Shown: positions 24,365-35,272 of the stretch, piece after piece
Numbering within the stretch: the stretch's first letter is position 1
Layout: each line of letters begins with the position of its first letter
Notes under the pieces: model-generated
Database searches by the model: none
What the model was told of the DNA's origin: nothing
What the model saw: the letters and a program-made list of their open reading frames with translations, nothing else
Assembly (NCBI GenBank): GCA_029582165.1
Contig: CM055870.1
Coordinates: 14,924,832 to 14,988,831 of the forward strand
Length of the DNA stretch: 64,000 bases
Source of the DNA: Portulaca oleracea
Lineage: Eukaryota > Streptophyta > Magnoliopsida > Caryophyllales > Portulacaceae
Direction of reading: 5' to 3'
Position numbers and translations under genes: made by a program

Positions 24365-24463
24365 AACTTTCACTTAATGTCAGGTAAGGTGAAAGTTAAT
24401 TCACAAATGTCGATTGTACAAAAATTATTACCACAAATGTCAGACAGGGTAAATATAATTTAC
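24365..24463. repeat. MULE terminal inverted repeat remnant
   Basis: CACTTAATGTCAGGTAAGGTG, later TTATTACCACAAATGTCAGA, and a final AATATAATTTACTC match the right TIR of the MULE at 34472-40599. It abuts pseudogene exon 4, so a MULE-family insertion is likely involved in the loss of exon 3. Confidence 0.7.
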
Positions 24464-26965
24464 TCATACACTTCATCCACAACGAAGGCATTGGAGCTAT
24501 CAAACTTGGCTCATAAGGAGAAGAATATACATGATCATCTAAAGCAACAACTTTCTCTTTTCTATCATCATATATGTCAATCATAAATTCATATAAATTT
24601 GGGAAACTTAAGGGAAAATCATCTAATATTACTGTAGAAAAGCTAGCTAATGTCCCTCAATTGGTTGAAAGGTTATGAGGACTAATACAACATAAATAAC
24701 TATTCGATTACCTTCAAAATGAAGATGAGAAGAAACACTTAGAGGCTTATCAAACTCTTTGTCACCTGTTCAAGACAGTGCACCTTGATAATACAAGGAT
24801 TCTAAGGCACCTGATATACCTCAGAGATGACGTTCAGCCACTCCTCGAGGGCCCAACCAAAAGAAGGGTGATTTAGTTGTCTTTTCCTACTCCCCATAAA
24901 TCCGATTTCAACCTTTTTTTAAAAAATTGAAGGTAAGTGGAAAAAAGGATGTTAAGTGAAAACATAACTGTTGAATCTACATGTTCCAAGTTCATGTTGA
25001 AACACTCAAACGAAAAACAGTCTTGTTACTTATATCGGACCTTGACATCTCCCATGAAGAGTTAATGATCCTGGATTCCTGGCCCACTTATACACAAAAT
25101 CAAGGGGGAGGCCAGAGTTTGCTTATGAGATCGTTTGGCTTCCAATAATGGACAAGTCTTCCCCTTGGACGGAAGAGCACCAAAGAAGGTTCGACGAACT
25201 CCAAGTTGTGATGCCTTGGTACTCTCTACACCACCCTAAGTTGCTTGAGCCGACTGCAGTTAAGTACATAGTGTTGAAGTTTTCCAAGAAGACTATCATT
25301 GAAGCACTGGATCCTCAAGGAAAAGTCGCATGCCCCAATGCCCTCCATATGATCCTGATTTGGGGAAATCCGGCCTACCCTTTCACTGCCATGAAGGAAG
25401 AAGCCCTTTCGAGGGAGGAGACTTAGAGTCTTGGCCTTATGGTGGATGATATTCCTTATATTCATGAATGGGTAAACCGCCCCCCCCCCTAATTTCCTCA
25501 TTACTTTCAATGTTTTTTTTTTTTATATTTGACTCGTAATAGTCTTGAACTAGCAGTGGTTATGTATGTGAGGTAAGGTTGCTTTAAAGTAGAATCCACA
25601 TTAAAAGTTATTATTATTGTTGTTGTTTTCTCTGAATGTCTTGTTTTGACTTCATTTGGAAAAAAAAAAGGTACATGTATGCATGCTTTTTATCTTCTCA
25701 TGTAACAAAGGGAAAGCAGATCGGACTAATTGGAGGGTATGACAAAGCTAGAATGGATAAAGAAATTCACAAAAACTGTGGATGACAAAGCTGCAGCGAT
25801 AGAGTTAGAGCTAGTCTATGTGGGGAAAAGCAATACTGGCAAACAGAAGATCAAGAGCATCATAGAAACAATAGACAAGGAGAATTTGAGCTAATATTGG
25901 CCCGACTTGACCTCAATCTGGTACTTTTGGGTTAGGCTCGAGTGTATGTTGTACTCGAAGACGCAACATGGAAAAAACGTGGAGAATGATCACATAATGT
26001 CTGAAGTTATGACAATGCTTAGCTTCGACGGGAGTGACCAAGGTTGGGCCACGATCTGGGTTAGATCATTTGAGATGGCTCGAGCCAAAGGAGACATGAT
26101 GACAAAGAGCTTCGAGAGGTTTACGGAATGGGAGGAAAATGCAAGGAGCTTGGGGTTTGTGTCAGCTCTTAAAGAGCATCTCCAGCAACTCCAAACTCCT
26201 CAACATTGCAATTGTCTCATACTTCCGGGTGTTGAGGGTGGGGATTCCAGAGAAGGTGGTTTGTGCTGAGTGTGGAAAGGTCATGGAGAAGTATTTTCAT
26301 GTACCGCGACTGCAGTGAGTGGACTAATGTGTGGCCTCTCATATATGAACTTTAATTTGATGACTTCTTATGATTATTTGTTTGTTTGTCGGTTTGTTGG
26401 GTTGTTTGTCTGTTAGATTTGAATCATTTGGCTAGGTTTGAGTTTAACGTCTCCTCGACATAGTTATGTCTCATTTGGCATCTTTTAGCTACGTAAATGC
26501 AGGTGCTTCCTGAAATGTGATATCTATGCCATTTCATTATGGTATATTGTAAGCTTGGTAGCTTAATCTACTCAGTTTTTTTTTTTTTTTTTTAAATACC
26601 AATTCCATGGGGAAATTTCTTTCCTCATTCTTCCCCCTCATTTGAAGGTGTTACCATAAGATCATATATGCTTGAGGTTATCTTAAAGGCCCTTCTTTTA
26701 TTTCCTTGAAAAAACATTAGAACTACATACATCATTTCCTTGGCTTACACTAAGCTAAGCCAAGGAAGAGGGTTCATACACAACTATGAGAAACATACAT
26801 TAACAAGCATTAACCACCACTACGATATTAGTAGTTAGTACGACTCACATCATGCTCCCCCTAACACATGGAACTAGCTTTCCCTTAGCAGAGACAGAAA
26901 ATCATTGCAGAGATTGATCCACGTACAGAAGAAAGGCCATAACATAAGACAGTTTATTTGGCACC

Positions 26966-29900
26966 TTATGTTCCCTTGGATGGTTGGGCATGACCATTGA
27001 AACCATTACCCATACCAATGCAACACTTATACATGAGATATTTGTCCATCTCAAGGTGGCATTCAACGCAGGGCACTGTAGCAAGGACATCGGCACCCTC
27101 GTCGTAAGGCAACACAAGACGGTAACAGTGCTCCGGAGGACTAATCTTCTGCACAAATTGTGCCCAGGCTGCCAGAAAACCGACCTGTTTGATAATGATT
27201 TCCCACTCTTTGTACTTAGACAAAGCTGTTAAGACAATTTCCCCCGTGCCCCTCACAATGGTCTCAGAATCGACACTCCCAATGTAGCCCCACACTTGAT
27301 GACCCTCTCCATAGTTGAGCACCGATATTACCTCCTTGATTATCGTGTCCTCCGCTGTGCTAACGTTCTTGATACGCATCTTGGAGAAGAGCATCGACTG
27401 GAGGCGGGTCCAGAAGTACCAAACAAGCTTGTGGTCCTCCAAGGTACGGGCCAGCCGCTCAGATTTAATCATCTCTATGATGGGTTTTACGACCTCTTTG
27501 GCATTCAGCTTCCCTACGTACACTAATTCTAGCTTGATCCCAATCTTCGTCGCGTGCTCTTTCATACCCGTAGTGAATTTGCGAATCCATTCTATGTCGT
27601 CCCCTCCGAAAAGGCAAATGTGCGTGTCCTCTTGCTTAATCTACATACACATCCATGCAATATATCAACAAAAATTGAATGAAATTATATAGGCCAATAA
27701 TAGTGAACAAGGGCTCATTTAGTGCTTGTCTGACCCAAACTAAACCTGGTTATGTCCTATAGATGCAAAATCTTGTCATGTTTGGGCTTAGGGTTAGAAA
27801 TTTAGGTTAAGATGTACATATTCAGAAAATGTTTGAACTTGAATATTTAGACAATATATATCCAACTCGAATCCCTAGTTTTCCTACTTAAAATTTATGT
27901 GCGGGCTGGGGGCGACTAATACCTACTACCAAATTCTGACGTCAAATTTATCGAAAATTCGGTCAAATTAGACAATTATGGTCAAACATTACAAATAAAA
28001 TTTAGACACTCTGTCAACTTGGACAATTCAAGTCTAAGTTCGGGTTCAAACATAACAAAGTGTCGGAATTCGAAACACTGATAGGGCTTGAGTATAAAAT
28101 ATTTTCGAATGTTTGAACTAAGTCGAACTCGAACTTTCACACTTACGACAATTATTCAAGCTGTTAGGTATGATACATACCAATTTGCTAAATTCAGAAT
28201 GGATGGTGATATCCAACACAAAGTCGAGCTTCCAAGTAGTCCGTATATTCCACAACTCCTCCTCCCTGGAGTTGGTAAAGGGGTAAGCTAGATTGCCCCA
28301 AATGAGGATCATATGGAATGCATTTTGGCTCCCAACATTGGCTACTGGATCCAAAGAGACAATCATGGGCTTCTTAGCAAATCTCCATTCGTTCTTGATG
28401 TACCGTATAGAAATTTCATCAAGCACAGAGTATTCGCGTAATGTGTACCAAGGCATAATCCCCTGCAACACTTTGAACTTTGTTTCATGAACCAAGGTCC
28501 AAGCTGCTGTATCGACTATGGGGAGCCATACTATCTCATATTGTACCACGTTCCCATCTTTCTTCGATTCCTTGTAAATCTTGCTCAAGATCATAAGCTC
28601 TTCCTCCGACACCTCAAGGTCCGAAATGAAGAGCAATACAGTCTTGCCTCTAAGAACATCAATGTCCACCTTTTTTAAAAAAAAAAAAAATTGATGGCAA
28701 CAACGATGAAGGTATCACATTCACAAATCATTATAAATAGTACATATATATTAATTTGATAAAAGGAAGGATGTTTGAAAAATGTATTTTTGATACTTAT
28801 AATTAAGGATTAATTATATAGGGCTAGCTTAATTAGCTTTGTTTGGTTAGGCTACAAATACAGATTAAGGACATCCTAATAAAATTAACTTCATTTGTCA
28901 GATATATTTTTCCCCAATGTACGTACGTAATATATTTAAAATATGTGTTGTGTCAAGAATAATATCAAAAAACTATTTAGAGAGATATGAAACGAAAATT
29001 ATTAGATGCCTGCTGTTAATTGTTGTCTTTGTGAAAACTATATTACTGCACATTAAATTTGAAAACAAAGGCTATACAATGGAATTATATTAATGTAATC
29101 AAAATATAATTTGTATAAAATTATGTTTTTATAAGCATGTGATTTATTGATTGATGTTGGATTTGAATGAATAACTCCTAAACTAACGCACATTACCCCT
29201 TTATCTGTTACCTAGCTAGTTATAGCTATTTACAAGAGAAGGTTCCATACTCACCCGCACAGAGCCTTGAACCAAAGGCTGGACAACATTGTTAGCATTA
29301 ATAAGTGCTTTGAGGGCTCTCTGGTTATCCTTGTAGTTTGTCTTCATGATACGTTTTAGTGTCTCGTATCTCTCCTCCTGTATGCTTATCACTGCATTTT
29401 CAACTCTCAGACGATTAATGGTGAATTTGCTGGTTACTAATTTATTATAGAAAAGTTTAATGGTGTGTTTGATAAATCACTTTTCATGAAAATTCTGTTA
29501 ACAGTAGTGTGAAAGAATTTTTTGATTTAAAATAACCTCTTTAAAAATTAGTACAAATTCAGAACTTTATCACAATTAATCAGCTAATTCGTTGAATATT
29601 TTATCTTAAAATAACTAGTGCAAACAACTAATTCAAATTGTTAATATGAAGGCTGTGTAAGATGTTAAAAACTGACTTATAATTTGGTCGCATTGTTGAT
29701 GTATCTCCGTCAGCTGAAAATGTACGTTCTGGACCTTGTGATATAAAAATGAAGTGTCCAATGCTTCAGTTCCTCCGGCATCCCTGCGGTATTAGACTTA
29801 GACATGTCATAAAATATGCATATTGTATATTCCGTATGTATGATGAATAAAAGGACAAATTAAGTACAACCTTCATTTTTCAAAAAATTACTACGAGATA

Positions 29901-32900
29901 TCCAAATATTTGGGGAAACTATTTTTCGGTACTCCAATTCTTTAAAGCTCATTTTGAGGTACCCTTAATTTTTGGATTAATAATTATTTGGTCTTTTTTC
30001 GGCCATCGATTTTATTAAGTGACTGACATATCCTTACTTTTCTTTTTCAAGGGTATTTCTTCAAAAATGGAAAAATAAGGGTATTTCGATCTCTTAACCA
30101 AATTGATGACCGGAAAAACACTTAATAATTTCTAACCCAAAAATTAAAAGTATCCAAAATGAGTTTTGAAAAGTTGAGGTACCTGAAAAACATTTCATAA
30201 AAAATTAGAGTACCTCCACGTAATTTTTTATTCATATATTTTTTCTTTTATCTAACTTTTCAACTCTTTCTCTCCTTTTAAATTATTTGTCACTTTAAAA
30301 TTTCAATAACATATTAAATATTATTTTTCTTCTTTTACCCCTAACACTTATTAAATAAAACCCCAAAAGTCAATTTAATTGAGGATATTATGTAATTTTC
30401 TTACTAATTAGGATTTCAAATTAGTTGTAACTTTACCATCTCAATAACATATTAATTACTATTTTTCTTATTTTTATAATTTTCTTACTAATTACCGTAT
30501 AATTTTCCGTATATTGATTTTCCCTCGACCTCTAAAAGATACTTAAAAAAGAACGGAATAATTAAAATTAATTGACTGACCCAGTTGAGCCAAAGATTGC
30601 AGAAGTCTGAACCCCCGCAGCAATAACGGCCCTAAGAGTCCAGTAACTGGCAATTGTAATCTGGTTAAGCGCAGCCACAAACGGGGCGTCGACTATAGAA
30701 ATGTGGTTTTTGTAGTCGGAGAACATTTTCCTCAAGTGGATGAGCTTGGTAGCGACTTCGAGCATGACCCGGACGAGGTCATTCAGGGGAGTTAAGTGGG
30801 GCTTCAGCACACCGGTGACCTCACTGATGTCTGGGATCTGTTTGAGCAGCGCAATGGCCCGAGCCAACGGGTTGGAGTCGCTCATCAGCATCACTAGCCA
30901 GAGCTCCCCGTAGGTCACCGCGAACGCCGCCAAGGCTATCACAACCTTAGCTTCCCATGGGTAGTTCCCTAGCATCTTTAGGATTTCCATTGTTGATTTG
31001 TGTGTGTCCCCTCCTCTGCACTTGCAGCTGAACTGCATTTTTTTTCCAGAAGAAATGTGTCAAAAAGATAAATCGAAAATGATATGAGACACCTTTCAAT
31101 TGACTTGCCGTATCCTTACAATTATGTTATTATATATTTAATAATATTAAATAATATGATTGAATTTTATAACTATACAATCATATATATAAATTACATA
31201 AAATTAGTATATCATATACCTATTTTTAAATTAGTACAAATTTGTATATATAGGGATAAGGTTAGGACTTGTACCCGTTTAAAATTTGTACAAATTTGTA
31301 TATGTAGGGATATATAACGGTAGGACTGGATATTGTACAAGTGCCATTTTTTTTTTTTTTTTGGGATGTTTACAAGTGTCATATATATAAACCTTACCAA
31401 AATTTGTATGTACTCATTGAGTAAATTATATTTACCCTACTAATATTTGTGGTAAGAACTTTAGCATATCCGATATTTATGAAATAATTTTTGTTTTAGC
31501 TGACATTATTTAAACCTCCTAAAATATTTTATAATTGATTTTTGTTGGATTTTCCGGCGAACATTAAAAATATAAATATGAATTGACTTTTTTACCCTTG
31601 ATATTAATTCATATGACTTTCAATTAAACATGAATTGACGTTTTCACCTTTAATATTAATTCATATGTCACTTAATCTCTAACATTTTCTCTACTTTATT
31701 TCTTCAAAAACTCAATCACTCCCCATTTTAAAAATGAAAACCCAATTATAAAATATCTTATAAAATATCAAGAGTAAAAAATCAATTATAATGGAAGAAA
31801 TATCTTATAATGAAAATGAAAAATGAAAATGAATTAATATCAATGGTAAAAAGTCAATTCGTATTTATATTTTTAATGTTCGCCGGAAAATCCAACAAAA
31901 ATTAAATGTAAAATATTTTAGGAGGTTTAAATATATGAACAATTAATGTTAGGAAAGGTAAAACATATTTCATAAATGTTGGATTTATAAAAATTATTAC
32001 CACAAATGTCAGATAAAATGTAATTTACTCTTGTTATAATGAACTATGTATCTATTTACAAGCTGTTTTGTTTCTATCCTATTAACATATGATGTCTAAT
32101 TGGATTAGTCCAAAGTTATATTTAACCCTTACGTTTTTTTTTATTACTATGTAATCTCCATATGATACTTAAGCAATTTAATCATGTCACTTTTGTAAGT
32201 TTATACTACTAGAATTGCCCTTACTTTTCTCATGTGAAGAAAAAAATAAAAAAGAAACAAAAGAGTATTTATTAAGAGTATAATAGAAATTACAATCATT
32301 GGTATTATAAATGGACAAACATTTTGGGACAAGGTAGTTAGGTAGATGGACAAACAATTTGGGACGGAGGTAGTACACAATAATAAGGAAGTAATACACT
32401 TCCGTTAAACTTTTAATTATGAGTTTGGTTTTAGGAGGTAGGTACATACCTCACAACAAACTTTGCGAATGTTAGCAGCTAACGTAGCAGCATCAAGCAC
32501 TGTGTCTTTGGCACTGGCAGCAGTGTTAGTCCCAGCCATGATACCCTCCAGTTGATACATAAGATACTCTGTCCCCTGCATGTACCACCAACTCCTCAAA
32601 CTCATACACATACACATACACATACATATAAGCATACACATACAATCTATCTAATAAAAACGACAACAACAACAATACGTACATATGGAGAAGTAGCACG
32701 ATCGTTGGATGTTGTCTGGGTTTGGGCACGACTAAAGATGTCCGCGACAACATTCAGGATGGGCTCAACATCGACTTCAATACGAGCATCGTTGGTATGG
32801 GTCGACTGAATTTGTGTCAGAATTTTGGAGTCATCGACTGAGACCGACGCAGCTGCTTTGATCAGACCAGGGCGAGGCCATTTACTGTCCACCGTTATTG

Positions 32901-33009
32901 GCTTAATGTCCTTCGTTGTTGTTTCAGACGACATCACCTGCACCTGCAGCTGCTGTTGCTGCTGCTGGTGGCTATGGTGATGGCTTATGTGGTTTGTCAA
33001 CATCATCAT
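26966..33009 (-). CDS. Sieve-element occlusion (SEO/SEOR) protein, intact, 7 exons
   Basis: A phloem P-protein family member. Exons in order of transcription: 33009-32683, 32575-32450, 31032-30581, 29783-29677, 29391-29255, 28669-28181, 27640-26966. All have GT-AG borders, and the phases sum to 771 codons (770 aa). The N-terminus is His/Gln-rich (residues 9-25). The SEO N-terminal region follows (SKILTQIQSTHTNDARIEVD). Exon 3 has FSCKCRGGDTHKSTMEILKM and PWEAKVVIALAAFAVTYGEL. Exon 6 is the thioredoxin-fold-like region (KTVLLFISDLEVSEEE). Exon 7 ends with CVECHLEMDKYLMYKCC and a 19-residue tail. It is more diverged from the plus-strand gene than the duplicates are from each other, so the two SEO genes predate the segmental duplication. 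Two transposons sit in introns 2 and 3. Confidence 0.93.
29882..30226. mobile_element. Foldback MITE in SEO intron 3 (copy 1)
   Basis: An almost full-length palindrome of about 345 bp, opening AAAAAATTACT and closing with GTAATTTTTT. Internal landmarks are TTTGGGGAAACTATTTTTCG and CTTAACCAAATTGATGACCG. The second copy lies at 50830-51176 inside the copia element. Confidence 0.85.
31424..32032. mobile_element. MULE-derived MITE in SEO intron 2
   Basis: The ends are GAGTAAATTATATTTACCCT and the inverted AAAATGTAATTTACTC, related to the TIRs of the MULE at 34472-40599. Subterminal TTGTTGGATTTTCCGGCGAA is also shared with that element's right end (CCGGAAAATCCAACAAAAAA near 40447). About 609 bp, no ORF. 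The TSD is not clear. Confidence 0.75.
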
Positions 33010-33150
33010 ACTGACAATCTAACGACCAAGCTAGGTAAGATTAGACAAACTTTTTGGGTGGTTGATTGCTTTTGAATTGGTTTTTTGGGTTATAGTTTGT
33101 TGGTTTTGTGATGAAATGAACCCTAAATTAAGCCCCTATATATAGGCGAT
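33010..33150 (-). promoter_or_regulatory. TATA box and leader of the minus-strand SEO gene
   Basis: On the minus strand CTATATATAGG (33136-33146) lies about 130 bases before the ATG at 33009, predicting a leader of about 100 nt. Placement is by motif and distance only. Confidence 0.6.
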
Positions 33151-34050
33151 GTGTGCTGTGAGGAACTGTGAATTGTAGCATAGCATCACGTGCATCCGCG
33201 TGATGAGCATGTACGTGCTTGTTTATTATTTGAGCATACCCAAACAATTCAACAACTTTTGCTATTTCTATGGACTTTTGTATCACGTCATCATTTCTAG
33301 TATGTTCTTACAATTAATCACGTCATCAAACTTTGAAAGAGGATAATGATTAATAACGTATTCCTAATATGTATTGTGGGCCAAGCACCTTTTATAGTTA
33401 AATTAATGTCTAAGGTTATCACAAAGACATTCTCCAAAATAGAGAATGACAAGTGCATGAATAGTAGGTTTGGTATTATTTTAATAGGTAATGGAGAATG
33501 TATATTGTTAATGATGGAGAATGGGTTGAAGAATGAGGTAAAGAACAAATGGGGTAAGGAATAATATTTTATTGTATTGTAGGATCCACTTCTAATATTT
33601 AATTGTACTCAACAATTGACAAAATTGAATAATTTACAATAGATAGAATATAAACAAACAAATAAATTACTGAAAAGCATTTACTAGTAAATATATATTT
33701 TTTTTTATAAAATAGTAGTAATATTAAATTTTTACTAAAAAATAATATTTAATTATTATACAATTATATATAATTAGAATGCAACGAGAAATATGCTATA
33801 GTATTTTGAAAATTACTTCTAAAAAATGAAAAAAATATAACTACTAGTTTTAAAATTCTCATAATAAATAAATACAACACTAAATTTTTTAAAACTAATT
33901 AATTTTAATCTAATCAATTTTGACTAAAAATTACTTTAAAACCCTTAAAGATAAAAAGTTAATTAAAATTTACAACAAATTCAAATAAATTATTTGTAAA
34001 ATATTTTACAAAATCAAATATCAAAAATACTTCCTTGTTTCCATATCATT
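33151..34050. other. AT-rich spacer, SEO promoter region to MITE
   Basis: The distal promoter of the minus-strand SEO gene and AT-rich DNA. No credible gene. A CATGTACGTGC-like motif lies near 33208. Confidence 0.5.
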
Positions 34051-34052
34051 TA

Positions 34053-34287
34053 CTTCCTCCTACTTTTTTATCTGACATTTACGATTTTCAGTGTCAATTT
34101 TTAATCAATAATTTTTAATGTAAAATTTTTATAAAAACATATAAAATTATACTTTTTTAATAGTATTCTTAATTGTGAATCTATTGATATCAATTTTGTA
34201 TGATGAATCATTATACAAGTTAAGATGTTAACGGTCAAAATTTTTAACACTATTTCCTAAACGATAGATAAATAAAAACGGATGTAG
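34053..34287. mobile_element. Stowaway-like MITE (second copy)
   Basis: Flanked by TA, opening CTTCCTCCTAC and closing AAACGGATGTAG. It shares TTTTCAGTGTCAATTTTTAA-type inner sequence with the copy at 14357-14593. Confidence 0.8.
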
Positions 34288-35272
34288 TATTACTTAATTG
34301 ACTGTTAGGGTTACTTAGTAGTAGATTGTTACTAAAGACTCTTTAATGGATAAACTTTTATTTAATATTTTATTAATAATTACAATATTATACTTTTAGA
34401 AAAGCATTTTCCACTAGGATATTAACGATAGTAATTTTATATAACATGCCATTATATATAAGATGACAGTGGAGATAATTACATTTACCCTACGTCACAT
34501 TTGTGCTAATACTTTTTACACACCCGACATTTGAGAAATAATTTTCACCCTACCTGACATTTAGTGAAAGTGTTTTTTTGTGTCAAAATCCGGTAACTTG
34601 TCATTGGAGATATGAAAATACAATAATACCCCTATGTAATTATGTGAAAGTACCAAACTGCCCTTAAGATTGCGATTGAAATGACAATACTGACCCTTCA
34701 ATTGAAAGTCCCCCCTTTTAGATCTAAAAAACAAATATATCACTCCACTCTTCTCATTGTCGTCTTCTACAAGACTCCTAGGCTTCCCCTGTTGCTTTGC
34801 TTTCCACCATAAACCCTAGAAAATCGACGTTGTGATGAAGATAACTGAAGGCAAGAGATGAAGCATCGTGACTCTTGCGACTTGTGAAGTAGCATATATA
34901 GTTCAACTGCAATTTTACTGACGGAGAAGTTGAATTGACGGAGAAAGACTCGTCGTCTTCTGAAGGTAGGTTTTCGAAACTGCAAGTTTTTTTTAGGGTT
35001 TATTACGGTATAATTTTGTGTGATATGTCTCGAACAAGTTGATTTTGTGTGGGATTCTGGGTTTAGGGTATGGGTTTAGGGTTTACAGTTGCGAATTATG
35101 CAAAACAATTAGGGCTTCATGTTGTAGCAAAACAGAGTAGGTTTAATGTTTGCAAATTGTGGTCGATTGTTCGAAGTTAGGGTTTTTTTTTATATGAAAG
35201 TCCATAATTTATGAGAATTCTGATGTTTTGTCATTTGTTTTTTCCATTGTTGTTCAACAAAAAATGCAGATG

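Larger units (their letters stand above)
22121..24463. repeat. Transposon-derived block replacing SEO exon 3 in unit B
   Basis: The similarity to unit A stops at about 22120 in intron 2 and resumes at about 24466 at the start of exon 4. In between are a hAT-like element (22239-22790), microsatellites (about 23190-23275 and 23440-23470), a GGCAGTAGCACCA duplication (23890-23942), a CACCG-rich hAT-like terminus (about 24000-24165) and a MULE-type TIR (about 24365-24463). No gene was found. Confidence 0.75.
21519..26310 (+). pseudogene. SEO pseudogene, duplicate of the 13602-18254 gene
   Basis: Remnants of six of the seven exons align with the intact copy: exon 1 from 21519, exon 2 at 21879-21983, exon 4 near 24468, exon 5 about 24724-24866, exon 6 about 24989-25472, exon 7 about 25708-26310. 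Visible lesions are a small insertion in exon 1 (AACTGTT near 21655, giving TAA), loss of the whole of exon 3, an 8-bp duplication (GATTCCTG) near 25070, and nonsense codons in exon 6 (TAG near 25425) and exon 7 (TAA near 25892). It was born without a promoter, which fits rapid decay. Confidence 0.93.
21515..29127. repeat. Segmental tandem duplication, unit B
   Basis: This is the second copy of 13597-21514. It starts about 5 bases before the former ATG of the plus-strand SEO gene and carries no promoter from it. Its left flank is intron 5 of the minus-strand gene. It continues into unique sequence after about 29127, where the intact minus-strand gene keeps exons 1-5. Confidence 0.88.

Noticed and set aside
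32552..32809. Thr/His repeat ORF
   Set aside because: Antisense to SEO exons 1-2 and a CACATA simple repeat in the intron.
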